DNA of 18,819 nucleotides. Source: Chlamydiota bacterium (GTDB taxonomy: Bacteria > Chlamydiota > Chlamydiia > Chlamydiales > Rhabdochlamydiaceae). The stretch spans positions 1-18,819 of the forward strand of contig JABEVM010000059.1 of NCBI GenBank assembly GCA_013041585.1, in the 5' to 3' direction. Below are positions 7,164-14,256 of this stretch, in pieces. A model generated the notes under the pieces. It did no database searches and was not told the origin of the DNA. It saw only the letters and a program-made list of their open reading frames with translations. How positions within the stretch are numbered: the stretch's first letter is position 1; every line of letters begins with the position of its first letter. The position numbers and the translations under genes are program-made.

Positions 7164-10100
7164 TCAAACAGAGGCTATCTCTAAAAGCTTTGCATCTTGA
7201 AGTTGCTTCATTTTTTGTCTGAGTGTGAAGAGAGCGTGGTAGGCGTAAATCATAGCTTTTTGTTCTTTTTTCGATTCGGTACCAAGGAATCGATTGCAGT
7301 GCATATGTAAAATACTTCCATATATACTTTCTGCAGGAATCGAAAGCCGCTTTTGTTCTTTCAATTCTTCCATTTTTGTTACAAAAGAAAATAAGCCCTT
7401 TTGCCTTTTTTCAAATGCTTCTAAAAGAAAGAGGGTTTCAGAAAAAAGGTCTCCCCTCTCTTCCAAAATAGCCTCGGTAAGTTTTAGAAGAGGATCTTTC
7501 CACTCACGAAACCCTTTTAATTCATCTTTTGGTAAATTAAGTGATGTGAAAAACGAGAGTTGTTCCTCTATATTTAGCTTACAGCCTTTCAATATATCGA
7601 TACAATTAAGGGCTGCAACCACTTCTTCAGGCAAGTTTGTTTTCTTTTTTAACATCGTATTGAGTAGAGGAATAGTGGCGAGCGCATCATGAGAAAAATA
7701 TGTTTCAGCATAATCAATTAAAAGTTCCCCACCATATCTCTCTACTTCTCTTTCATATCCAGTAAGGACAAAATCCCTTATTTGTCCTTTTTGCATAAGA
7801 GCGGACATCCAATCATGGAAAGCTGGTAGCAACTGCTGGATAATTTTATCCTTTTCACCTCGGAAGCGAATTCTGACATGAGATTTAGGATCTGAATAAC
7901 GAACAAAGAACCACTCATGAATGGTTCCTTGATTCATAAAAAAGTCTGCAAAGCCGGATAGATTCTCGCATATAAATCGACTTTCTCCGTCTTTTGCTAA
8001 ATAGCACTTCGCATAAAGCCACTCACTTCCAGGAAGCTTCCAACGGCAATGATGAGATATAGGAGTGTGGATAAGAGGGGTCAATTTCGAATGAGCCGAA
8101 GAATATTTCTTGTTTTTTACAAACGGAACAACAAATTCGGAAGCATGTGCACCTTGGCTACTTTGAATCCATTCCCCACCTTCTTGGCCTATTTTTTCTA
8201 CAAGTTTAACCTCAATTCCTTTCTTTAGCTTTGAGATAATCTCTTTTACGTGCGAAGGGTGCTCTCTATCCAATAAGATCGAATTGTCCCCTTCGGTCAT
8301 AAATAGATATCTAGGAAGATGTAACTGTTGGGCCCAAGTATTGAACTCTTTTTCAATTACTTCTTCTTTAGATTGCTGAGTCAACTGTAAGGAAGCGAGA
8401 TCGACTTTCCACCTTGCTGGAAAAAGAATTGTTTTTTTATATCTCACTCTAGGTAAGTATTCAGCATCTTCTAAATCATTCCACGGAAATGAATAAAGGG
8501 GTTGATACCTTGAACGACCAACGTCTCGTATAAAACGAATGGGAGTTGGTGCATAGGAGGGATTTAACATACTCCCCTGGCATACAACTAGTTCCTTTGA
8601 ACCATCTTGCAAAGTCAGATAAAGCCTATCGTAGTTTGCTCCGACATAAATCTCATCAAGAGAAAACCCTGATCCGGTTTTCACAGGTATTTCTAGATCG
8701 ATTGCATATTCTCTGAGATTAGGAAGGATAGAAACATTTGAAGATCTAGGCGATGCAGGAAGATAAGAAGATTCTATAAAAAAGCTATTTTCTTCATGGG
8801 CTTCTTCTTCTCGAAAGACTTCTTTTAGATTTTGTTTTGCCTTTTCACCTAGTAGATCCAAAAATCTTCCAAACGTAGCTCCTGCCTGCCAAGAGTTACT
8901 TGAAAATTGCAGAAAAAAATTACCCGAATCAATATCAGCGGATGAATTTGCAAAAATTTCACAAAAGTAATCAAAAGAAAGAATGGCTTTTTCTTTGTCC
9001 GGCTTTTCCAAAATTTTATCCAGGATCTCCTCTGTTACTAAAATTTCCTTTTTTCCTTGCTGTTGGCAATAACCCCATTCCGCTCTAAGCCATTTATCAA
9101 AACGCTCGGCTTTTTTATTTTTAGGAAGTGGTGTTACTGAGCTATTCAAATAACTTTCCGGGATCCCTAATCCCCTTTCTTCATCTAAAAGTTCGAGTAG
9201 AGGAACCGTCCGGCTACTGCCATATTTTTCCAAGAATTTTGCATGGTAAGAGCTAAGAAGTGCTGGGTATGGAGAAGTACAAGACAACCTCCATAAAATC
9301 TCAGCTGAGTCTGATAGTTCTTCCGCCAATGAAGAAGGAAGAGAAATCTCTTTTCCAAAATACCCTGTATCGACTTGAAGAAGGTTCGGGCTTGCAACAA
9401 CTTCTTTCATACGATCTTGAATTTCTTGAAAAAGTTTCTCTCCTTGCCCAACTGGGGTTTCATTGTACTTCTCTATTTGAGAAGCTATTTCTTTAAGTTG
9501 GGGTAAATAGGAACAAGAAAAAGGAAGTTTAGAGATAAAATCAGCAAAAGGAGATTCAGTTAAAAGAGAGGGAAGATATTCATAGCATAAAAATTGGTCT
9601 TTAAGAAGCTTTTCGATCACTGCTTGAAGCTTCTCATTCTCTACTGTAGGAAATTGATTTACAATTTTGACTTTGAGCTCATCAATGGTAACTGGGTGCT
9701 TGGCAATCTCAAAAATTGCCTTCGTCAAAAAAGAGGTTCGAATGGAAAGACTTTGAGGCTGCACCTCTTCCTTTTCTACCGTTTCTTCCTTTCCATCTTC
9801 AGATTTTTTTTCAATATGCTTTTTTCTTACGAAATTAAGGTAGGCCCTATCCCCTGCTTCGAGAATCAATGGATTGCCTCTGATTTTCAATTGATCTCGG
9901 ATCTGTTCATCAGAACAACATTTGTCTATGACGGCTAAGAGCCATTCCATATCGGGCCTTGCTCTTTTTCTCATCTCATTAAGATCCAAATCACAAGAAG
10001 TTTCATTCCCCCATTTCCCTAAGGAAACAAAAGAAAAAAGCCCAAAAGGGGTTGACCTTGTTGTCATCCTGAGCAAATATTTTAAGAGGCTCGAAGCAAT

Positions 10101-10346
10101 TTGCTTTTTCTCTTTTTCCGTCTTCTCCTTCTGATTGGTAATAGATGCATACAGCGATGGGGAAGCAATCGCAAGAGCCTCTCTCAGGACCTCTTCTTTT
10201 TTACACCATGACATAAGAGACTCATAAAGATCTTTCTCTGCAAGAAGTGAGAAAAAATTCTCAATTGGCAAATGCGGCGTTCTTACCATGAAAAAAGGAG
10301 CGGGCTGAAAAAGAAAATCTTCTCTATTTTTCATGAATGATTCCAT
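7164..10346 (-). CDS. lanB: Lanthipeptide dehydratase LanB, full length (1060 aa)
   Basis: LanB enzymes glutamylate Ser/Thr of a precursor core with glutamyl-tRNA(Glu), then eliminate glutamate to give dehydroalanine/dehydrobutyrine. The N-terminal glutamylation domain opens with FFMVRTPHLP (residues 18-27) and contains the hallmark RMTTRSTPFGLF (93-104); Arg93 and Arg97 correspond to the essential pair in NisB. The C-terminal elimination domain (about 773-1060) has WFFVRYSDP (Arg816), HVRIRF (Arg825, Arg827), YEREVERYGG near 864-873 and HMHCNRFLG, whose His1014/His1016 region corresponds to catalytic NisB His961. Length matches full, fused LanB rather than the split form. A charged insert around 164-195 is unusual. 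The gene overlaps lanC by 23 bases. An alternative ATG four codons in (10334) would leave an 11-base overlap and has GGA at better spacing. Acts in the cytoplasm, probably with LanC. Confidence 0.95.
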   Translation of the reverse strand: MESFMKNREDFLFQPAPFFMVRTPHLPIENFFSLLAEKDLYESLMSWCKKEEVLREALAIASPSLYASITNQKEKTEKEKKQIASSLLKYLLRMTTRSTPFGLFSFVSLGKWGNETSCDLDLNEMRKRARPDMEWLLAVIDKCCSDEQIRDQLKIRGNPLILEAGDRAYLNFVRKKHIEKKSEDGKEETVEKEEVQPQSLSIRTSFLTKAIFEIAKHPVTIDELKVKIVNQFPTVENEKLQAVIEKLLKDQFLCYEYLPSLLTESPFADFISKLPFSCSYLPQLKEIASQIEKYNETPVGQGEKLFQEIQDRMKEVVASPNLLQVDTGYFGKEISLPSSLAEELSDSAEILWRLSCTSPYPALLSSYHAKFLEKYGSSRTVPLLELLDEERGLGIPESYLNSSVTPLPKNKKAERFDKWLRAEWGYCQQQGKKEILVTEEILDKILEKPDKEKAILSFDYFCEIFANSSADIDSGNFFLQFSSNSWQAGATFGRFLDLLGEKAKQNLKEVFREEEAHEENSFFIESSYLPASPRSSNVSILPNLREYAIDLEIPVKTGSGFSLDEIYVGANYDRLYLTLQDGSKELVVCQGSMLNPSYAPTPIRFIRDVGRSRYQPLYSFPWNDLEDAEYLPRVRYKKTILFPARWKVDLASLQLTQQSKEEVIEKEFNTWAQQLHLPRYLFMTEGDNSILLDREHPSHVKEIISKLKKGIEVKLVEKIGQEGGEWIQSSQGAHASEFVVPFVKNKKYSSAHSKLTPLIHTPISHHCRWKLPGSEWLYAKCYLAKDGESRFICENLSGFADFFMNQGTIHEWFFVRYSDPKSHVRIRFRGEKDKIIQQLLPAFHDWMSALMQKGQIRDFVLTGYEREVERYGGELLIDYAETYFSHDALATIPLLNTMLKKKTNLPEEVVAALNCIDILKGCKLNIEEQLSFFTSLNLPKDELKGFREWKDPLLKLTEAILEERGDLFSETLFLLEAFEKRQKGLFSFVTKMEELKEQKRLSIPAESIYGSILHMHCNRFLGTESKKEQKAMIYAYHALFTLRQKMKQLQDAKLLEIASV

Positions 10347-11697
10347 CGCTAATCAAGAAAGGAGCATGCCACCAAGATAATGCCCCTTCTACAGAAAGAA
10401 GGGTTAAAAGAACTCCCACGCTTCCTTCAAGAAAACCTGTATTGTTTATCCCAAAATACTCTCCATTTTTACAGGGTTTCCTATCCTTGAATCCAAAAGG
10501 TGACTGAGGTTCATAAAATTGCATTAGGATCTCTTTGAGTCTATTGACCTGTTCTTTAAGATCTAAATCTTCACTTTGGAGGGCCATTTGATGTGTGATC
10601 AGAAGAAGACCTGAAATACCATGACAAAAAGTAGGCCCCGGTAGGTTCCATTTTTCTTGATTCCTATCAAACACTGACTTCAGAGATTGCACAGCAAAGT
10701 CTTTTAACTCATTGTTCTGCAAAGTTTTTCCAGCTAAAAATAACGAGCTCACAACCCCCGGAGTTCCATAACACCAAGCATCTCTTCCTTGAGTATATGT
10801 TGTTGTTATGCCTGAAATCTCATCTTCAAAACGAATTCGAGATTCCCAGAAAAAGCTCCCATTTGCAAATCTTCTGCGTGCTCGAAGCCATGTCGCTATT
10901 TTTTCTATGGCTTCTCTTTGTCCATCAATTATAATTCCGTGGAGGCTTGCTACAGAAAGAAAGCCAAGGACCCCTGGGATGCCATGGGCCAATCCCAAGT
11001 TGAAATTTCCTTTTGGATATTCTATTTTTTCTTCTTCCATAACTTGCACTTCTAAGGAAAGATACCAACCTGGAATTTCCTTCCCTTCAACAATTACTGT
11101 ACCTGTTAGACCAACTAGTAAACGTAAGATCTCTTGGATAAGCTGAACAAAATTGGGATTAGGAAGTTGAGTGATTCCATAAACTCCAATTCCGGCAATT
11201 CCTTGGATCACATCGTATAAGAACATCGAAGTTGACTTTCCGTTTTGCAAATTGTCCTTAAACGCAGCAAAATAGTTGTTTTCCATGCCTTGGATCAAGT
11301 GATCATTCAGGACGTTGAGTAGTTTTTGATAGCGTGTACCTCCTTTAGAGGCTTGGGATAGGGCAAAACAAATTCCTGCCAGACCTCCAAAAAGAGAAAA
11401 ATTACCAATTCCTTGCTTTTCAATCATTTCCTTGATTTTTACTACATATACATGAGCTGCAAGATCCCATTTTTCATCGGGAAATAACCGATCTAATTCT
11501 GTAAATAGCAGCAAAATAGCAGGATATCCCCCCGAAAAGGAAAGATCTGCCCATGGATGATCTTGGAATAGCGGATCGGGATTTCGATTTTCAGGATGCA
11601 AAACAATTGCTTTTACACTCTCTGGGTCTTTCAACCGATTCGCGATTTCCTTAACTGTAAGTACACAATGCTCATTTGCAGCAAGAAACGTTGCCAT
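10324..11697 (-). CDS. lanC: Lanthionine cyclase LanC, 457 aa
   Basis: LanC is a zinc enzyme that adds Cys thiols to dehydrated residues to form (methyl)lanthionine rings. The zinc ligands are all present: Cys309 in WCYGTPG and Cys358-His359 in FCHGISG. Other catalytic positions of NisC are conserved too: Asp162 (YDVIQG), His238 (NLGLAHG) and Arg305 four residues before the first zinc Cys. The repeated Gly-rich motifs typical of the alpha/alpha toroid occur throughout. The start ATG at 11697 has AAAGGA just upstream. The 3' end overlaps lanB, implying translational coupling. The length is within the usual range, and nothing suggests loss of activity. Confidence 0.95.
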   Translation of the reverse strand: MATFLAANEHCVLTVKEIANRLKDPESVKAIVLHPENRNPDPLFQDHPWADLSFSGGYPAILLLFTELDRLFPDEKWDLAAHVYVVKIKEMIEKQGIGNFSLFGGLAGICFALSQASKGGTRYQKLLNVLNDHLIQGMENNYFAAFKDNLQNGKSTSMFLYDVIQGIAGIGVYGITQLPNPNFVQLIQEILRLLVGLTGTVIVEGKEIPGWYLSLEVQVMEEEKIEYPKGNFNLGLAHGIPGVLGFLSVASLHGIIIDGQREAIEKIATWLRARRRFANGSFFWESRIRFEDEISGITTTYTQGRDAWCYGTPGVVSSLFLAGKTLQNNELKDFAVQSLKSVFDRNQEKWNLPGPTFCHGISGLLLITHQMALQSEDLDLKEQVNRLKEILMQFYEPQSPFGFKDRKPCKNGEYFGINNTGFLEGSVGVLLTLLSVEGALSWWHAPFLISDGIIHEK

Positions 11698-11715
11698 GGA
11701 ATTTCCTTTAAATTA

Positions 11716-11750
11716 TAAATTGCTTAGAACCATATCTCACAAGCAATTTA
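11716..11750 (-). promoter_or_regulatory. Perfect 10-bp hairpin directly before the lanC ribosome binding site
   Basis: TAAATTGCTT (11716-11725) and AAGCAATTTA (11741-11750) are perfect reverse complements around a 15-base loop. On the minus-strand mRNA the hairpin ends about six bases before the AAAGGA of lanC. It is not followed by a T-run, so it looks less like a terminator than a leader structure that could modulate lanC translation or protect the 5' end of processed mRNA. The role is inferred. Confidence 0.4.
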
Positions 11751-11778
11751 GATTTGAAGTAAATTTCTAAACGATTAA

Positions 11779-11798
11779 GTCGGAAGTAACTTCCTGAC
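11779..11798. promoter_or_regulatory. Second palindrome in the lanT-lanC gap
   Basis: GGAAG-TAA-CTTCC (11782-11794) is a perfect palindrome. It is extended by GTC (11779-11781) pairing with GAC (11796-11798) across a one-base bulge. It sits between the ABC transporter stop and lanC. It could be part of a terminator that lowers lanBC transcription, or an operator for an internal promoter. No convincing T-run or -10/-35 pair accompanies it. Confidence 0.35.
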
Positions 11799-11843
11799 AC
11801 TAACTCTCTGAAAATTCATATCTTTAAAAGAACGTGTCTTCCA

Positions 11844-13631
11844 CTACACAAGACTCATTTCGATATCTTGTTGCTGTTGCCCTTGCCAAAGGCTCGTATA
11901 AAACCCATCTTTCTCCAACAACTGCTCATGCTTGCCTCGTTCTACAATTATGCCTTCGTTTAACACGAGGATTTCATCTGCCTTTACAACTGTTGAAAGC
12001 CGATGTGCAATAATGAGAGTTGTAGTTTCTGAGGAGATTTCTTCTAGATTTTTTTGAATTTCCTTTTCTGTATGAGTATCTAGAGATGAGGTAGCTTCAT
12101 CAAAAATGAAAAGGGATGGTTTTTTAAGTATCATTCTTGCAATCGACACTCGTTGTTTTTCCCCTCCAGACAGTTTTAAACCACGCTCTCCTACTAGAGT
12201 ATGGTAACCATCCGGTAAAGAAGAGATCAAAGAATCGAGTTTTGCCAAAGCCGCCGCCTTCTCTACTTCTTCTTTAGATGCGCTAGGATTTCCATAAGCA
12301 ATATTATAATAGATTGATTCATTGAACAAAACTACGTCTTGGGGCACAACACCAATCAATTGTTGCAAAGACGTTTGAGAAATATCTCGTATATCTTTTC
12401 CATTGATGAGAACTCTTCCTGATGAGACATCATAAAATCGATATAGAAGGCGTGCTAAGGTAGATTTTCCTGATCCCGTAGAACCCACTACAGCTATTGT
12501 TTTCCCGGCGGGTATACTAAATGAGATCTTATTTAGGATAAGCCTGTCCGAAGTATATCCAAATTCAATGTTATCAAACACCACTTCTACCTTGTCCTTG
12601 ACCAAAGATATTGCATTAGGAGAATCGTTAATCTCAGGCTTTTGGAAGATTAATTTATAGACTAGATGGATGTCATAAAGCCCTTTCCGAGTTTGTTGCA
12701 AAATAGAGCCTAAATAGTTTAATGGCATTGTGAACTGCAATAAATACCCATTAATGAGTACGAAATCACCTATGGATATTTGGTTTTGATATACAGCTCG
12801 CCCTGATAGTAAGGTTATATAAATAAGACCTAATCCGATCACCATAACTTGCGCAAGGTGCATATAGCCATCGAACAGAAATCGATGCCCCCCTGCTTTC
12901 TCTTGTTCTTGCAGCGCAGCATCTATCTGCTCATGCTCGTATTTTTCATTATTAAAATACTTTACCGTTTCAAAGTTCAAAAGACTGTCCACAAGACGAG
13001 AGCTTGCATAGGCGGATTTATCATTATGAATAGCCTGGACCTTCATAGATTTTTTCATTCCAAGCACTCCAATCACTGAATAGCTGGCCATAATAAAAAA
13101 TAATGCAATGCCATACGTCCAACCATAAAGATAGCTGAATAATGCCATTACAATTGTCATTTCTACAAGAATGGGAAGGAAGTAAGAGAGTCCACCCCAA
13201 AAAACTTGACTCAGTCCAGCTTGAGCTAAATAAATTTGACTCGTTAAAGCCCCGGTTCTTCTTTCTAGATGAAAACGCAAGGAAAGAGAGAGTAAAGAAT
13301 CAACCATTGTTAAACACATATTGCGAATATATCGCTCAATCACTTTAAAGGTGAGTATCGTTCTGATCTGCATAATGCTTTGATCTAACACCCAACAAAA
13401 ACCATACCCTATAAGGACAATTACGATGAGATTCTCTGAAAAGGATTGCCCCGAAGACAGCAAAGTAATAATGCTTTTAAAAATGATAGGGATGCTTAAG
13501 CGAAGTCCAATCATAGTCATTGTTAGCAAAAGCACCGTTGCAATACGCAAGTGCATTTTTCTATCAGAAGTCCTCATGAATGAAAATACATGAAGAAATA
13601 CTCGGGATAAAGAATCTGGCTTTTCTGTCAC
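11844..13631 (-). CDS. lanT: ABC transporter, ATM1/ABCB7-like, probable lanthipeptide exporter
   Basis: A half-transporter of 595 aa with an N-terminal membrane domain of about six helices (residues 28-310) and a C-terminal ATPase domain. The ATPase motifs are intact: Walker A GSTGSGKST (383-391), Q-loop Gln431, signature LSGGE (487-491), Walker B LFIFDE (507-512) and H-loop His543. The segment NFETVKYFNNEKYE (219-232) and the LWQGQQQQ ending are hallmarks of the ATM1/ABCB7 subfamily, which classically exports glutathione-linked metal or sulfur compounds. It is not a typical LanT, and it has no N-terminal C39 leader-peptidase domain. Position immediately before lanC, divergent from lanA1, makes peptide export the likely job here; the gene symbol reflects context only. 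An unrelated ATM1 role cannot be excluded. The start is GTG with no strong ribosome binding site; a stop lies seven codons upstream in the same frame. Confidence 0.88.
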   Translation of the reverse strand: MTEKPDSLSRVFLHVFSFMRTSDRKMHLRIATVLLLTMTMIGLRLSIPIIFKSIITLLSSGQSFSENLIVIVLIGYGFCWVLDQSIMQIRTILTFKVIERYIRNMCLTMVDSLLSLSLRFHLERRTGALTSQIYLAQAGLSQVFWGGLSYFLPILVEMTIVMALFSYLYGWTYGIALFFIMASYSVIGVLGMKKSMKVQAIHNDKSAYASSRLVDSLLNFETVKYFNNEKYEHEQIDAALQEQEKAGGHRFLFDGYMHLAQVMVIGLGLIYITLLSGRAVYQNQISIGDFVLINGYLLQFTMPLNYLGSILQQTRKGLYDIHLVYKLIFQKPEINDSPNAISLVKDKVEVVFDNIEFGYTSDRLILNKISFSIPAGKTIAVVGSTGSGKSTLARLLYRFYDVSSGRVLINGKDIRDISQTSLQQLIGVVPQDVVLFNESIYYNIAYGNPSASKEEVEKAAALAKLDSLISSLPDGYHTLVGERGLKLSGGEKQRVSIARMILKKPSLFIFDEATSSLDTHTEKEIQKNLEEISSETTTLIIAHRLSTVVKADEILVLNEGIIVERGKHEQLLEKDGFYTSLWQGQQQQDIEMSLV

Positions 13632-13699
13632 AGTTTCACACTTGTTTCGTTATTTGAGTTTGCTAGGTTCAATCCTGATTCTTCATATACAAATTTCGA

Positions 13700-13715
13700 T
13701 TTTCTCGATAGAAAA
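13700..13715. promoter_or_regulatory. 16-bp palindrome in the divergent lanT/lanA1 region
   Basis: TTTTCT-CGAT-AGAAAA is a perfect inverted repeat with a four-base centre, 69 bases upstream of the lanT GTG. Its place in a divergent intergenic region makes it a candidate regulator-binding site, though AT-rich palindromes of this size can arise by chance. Confidence 0.3.
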
Positions 13716-13742
13716 AATTGGAAATAAGATGTATAAAAATTA

Positions 13743-13773
13743 TTGCAAAATTTAATTTCGTACTGCATAGTAC
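13743..13773 (+). promoter_or_regulatory. Candidate lanA1/lanA2 promoter with overlapping operator-like palindrome
   Basis: TTGCAA (13743-13748) and CATAGT (13766-13771) each match sigma70 hexamers at 4 of 6 bases and are 17 bases apart. The -10 lies inside a perfect palindrome, GTACTGCATAGTAC (13760-13773), a typical arrangement for repressor control. Transcription would start near 13778, about 30 bases before the lanA1 ATG. The promoter score is modest. Confidence 0.35.
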
Positions 13774-14003
13774 AAAATGTGTAAAAGCACCAAATAGGAG
13801 ATTTTTATGGCAATTGCGTCTTATCCAGTTTCTCACGAACTAGACCTTTATGATCTAGATGTTTCTTTTGTAACCCAATCCTTGGAAAACTCATACCATG
13901 ACACAGCTCCTACAGTAGGAAGTATGATCTATTCATGTGATGGGGTGAAAACTTGCAAGTGTAAATAGTCGTGCACAAAATATGTAAAAACACCCAATAG
14001 GAG
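13772..14003 (+). repeat. Direct repeat of the 29-base leader before lanA1 and lanA2
   Basis: The 29 bases at 13772-13800 (before lanA1) and at 13975-14003 (before lanA2) agree at 26 positions and both end in the ribosome binding site AATAGGAG. The entry spans both copies and the gene between them. Together with the similar peptides this shows a tandem duplication of a unit made of leader plus gene. The second copy gives lanA2 its own translation start within the same transcript. Confidence 0.8.
13807..13968 (+). CDS. lanA1: Class I lanthipeptide precursor LanA1, 53 aa
   Basis: The ATG follows AGGAG by six bases. The leader contains LDLYDLDVSF (residues 12-21), a YDLD variant of the F(N/D)LD box bound by class I LanB. 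The C-terminal part (39-53) reads SMIYSCDGVKTCKCK, with Cys at 44, 50 and 52 and Ser/Thr partners, allowing up to three rings. It agrees with LanA2 at 31 of 53 aligned residues with no gaps and shares the leader box with LanA3. It is transcribed away from the transporter and enzyme genes. The leader/core boundary is unclear; the conserved TAP segment (33-35) lies near where the leader might end. It is a short gene that automated annotation may skip, but pathway context and three-way leader similarity make the call firm. Confidence 0.88.
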   Translation: MAIASYPVSHELDLYDLDVSFVTQSLENSYHDTAPTVGSMIYSCDGVKTCKCK

Positions 14004-14010
14004 CTTTTTT

Positions 14011-14190
14011 ATGGCAAACTTTTCTTATACAGCAACCAACACACTAGATCCGTATGATTTAGATGTTTCATTTACTGCGCAATCATTGCAGAATTCTTTC
14101 CAAAATACAGCTCCTACTACAGCTACAATGATCACATCGTGCGATGGGGGAACTTCTTGTAAATGTACCAACAAACAAACTGGCTGTTAA
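14011..14190 (+). CDS. lanA2: Class I lanthipeptide precursor LanA2, 59 aa
   Basis: This is the tandem copy of lanA1, 42 bases downstream with its own AGGAG. The leader carries LDPYDLDVSF (residues 12-21). The core region TSCDGGTSCKC (42-52) aligns without gaps to LanA1. It then runs seven residues further (TNKQTGC), adding a fourth Cys (44, 50, 52, 59) and hence a possible extra C-terminal ring. Ser/Thr are abundant (for example 36, 37, 39, 42, 43, 48, 49, 53, 57). The differences lie mainly in likely dehydration sites, so the two products may have different ring patterns or act as a pair. A hairpin downstream ends the transcript. Confidence 0.88.
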   Translation: MANFSYTATNTLDPYDLDVSFTAQSLQNSFQNTAPTTATMITSCDGGTSCKCTNKQTGC

Positions 14191-14225
14191 TTTTCAGGTC
14201 TTTTGTTCCTAGGCATTTTATATAA

Positions 14226-14256
14226 AGAAGGCCATGTCTTTTGGATATGGCTTTCT
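14226..14256. terminator. Bidirectional hairpin terminator between lanA2 and the NB-ARC gene
   Basis: AGAAGGCCATGTC (14226-14238) pairs with GATATGGCTTTCT (14244-14256) over 13 positions, two of them G-U on one strand, with a TTTTG loop. It overlaps the stop codon of the minus-strand NB-ARC gene and lies 36 bases past lanA2. On the plus strand the right arm supplies TTTCT; on the minus strand a short T-rich stretch follows. It is well placed to end both convergent transcripts. Confidence 0.6.

Noticed and set aside
7294..9938. Several plus-strand open frames of 60-130 codons opposite lanB
   Set aside because: They are antisense shadows of lanB with no ribosome binding sites or recognisable motifs.
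11844..13631. Calling the ABC transporter a standard bifunctional LanT with peptidase
   Set aside because: The membrane domain begins within about 30 residues of the start, leaving no room for a C39 domain, and the signatures are of the ATM1 type.
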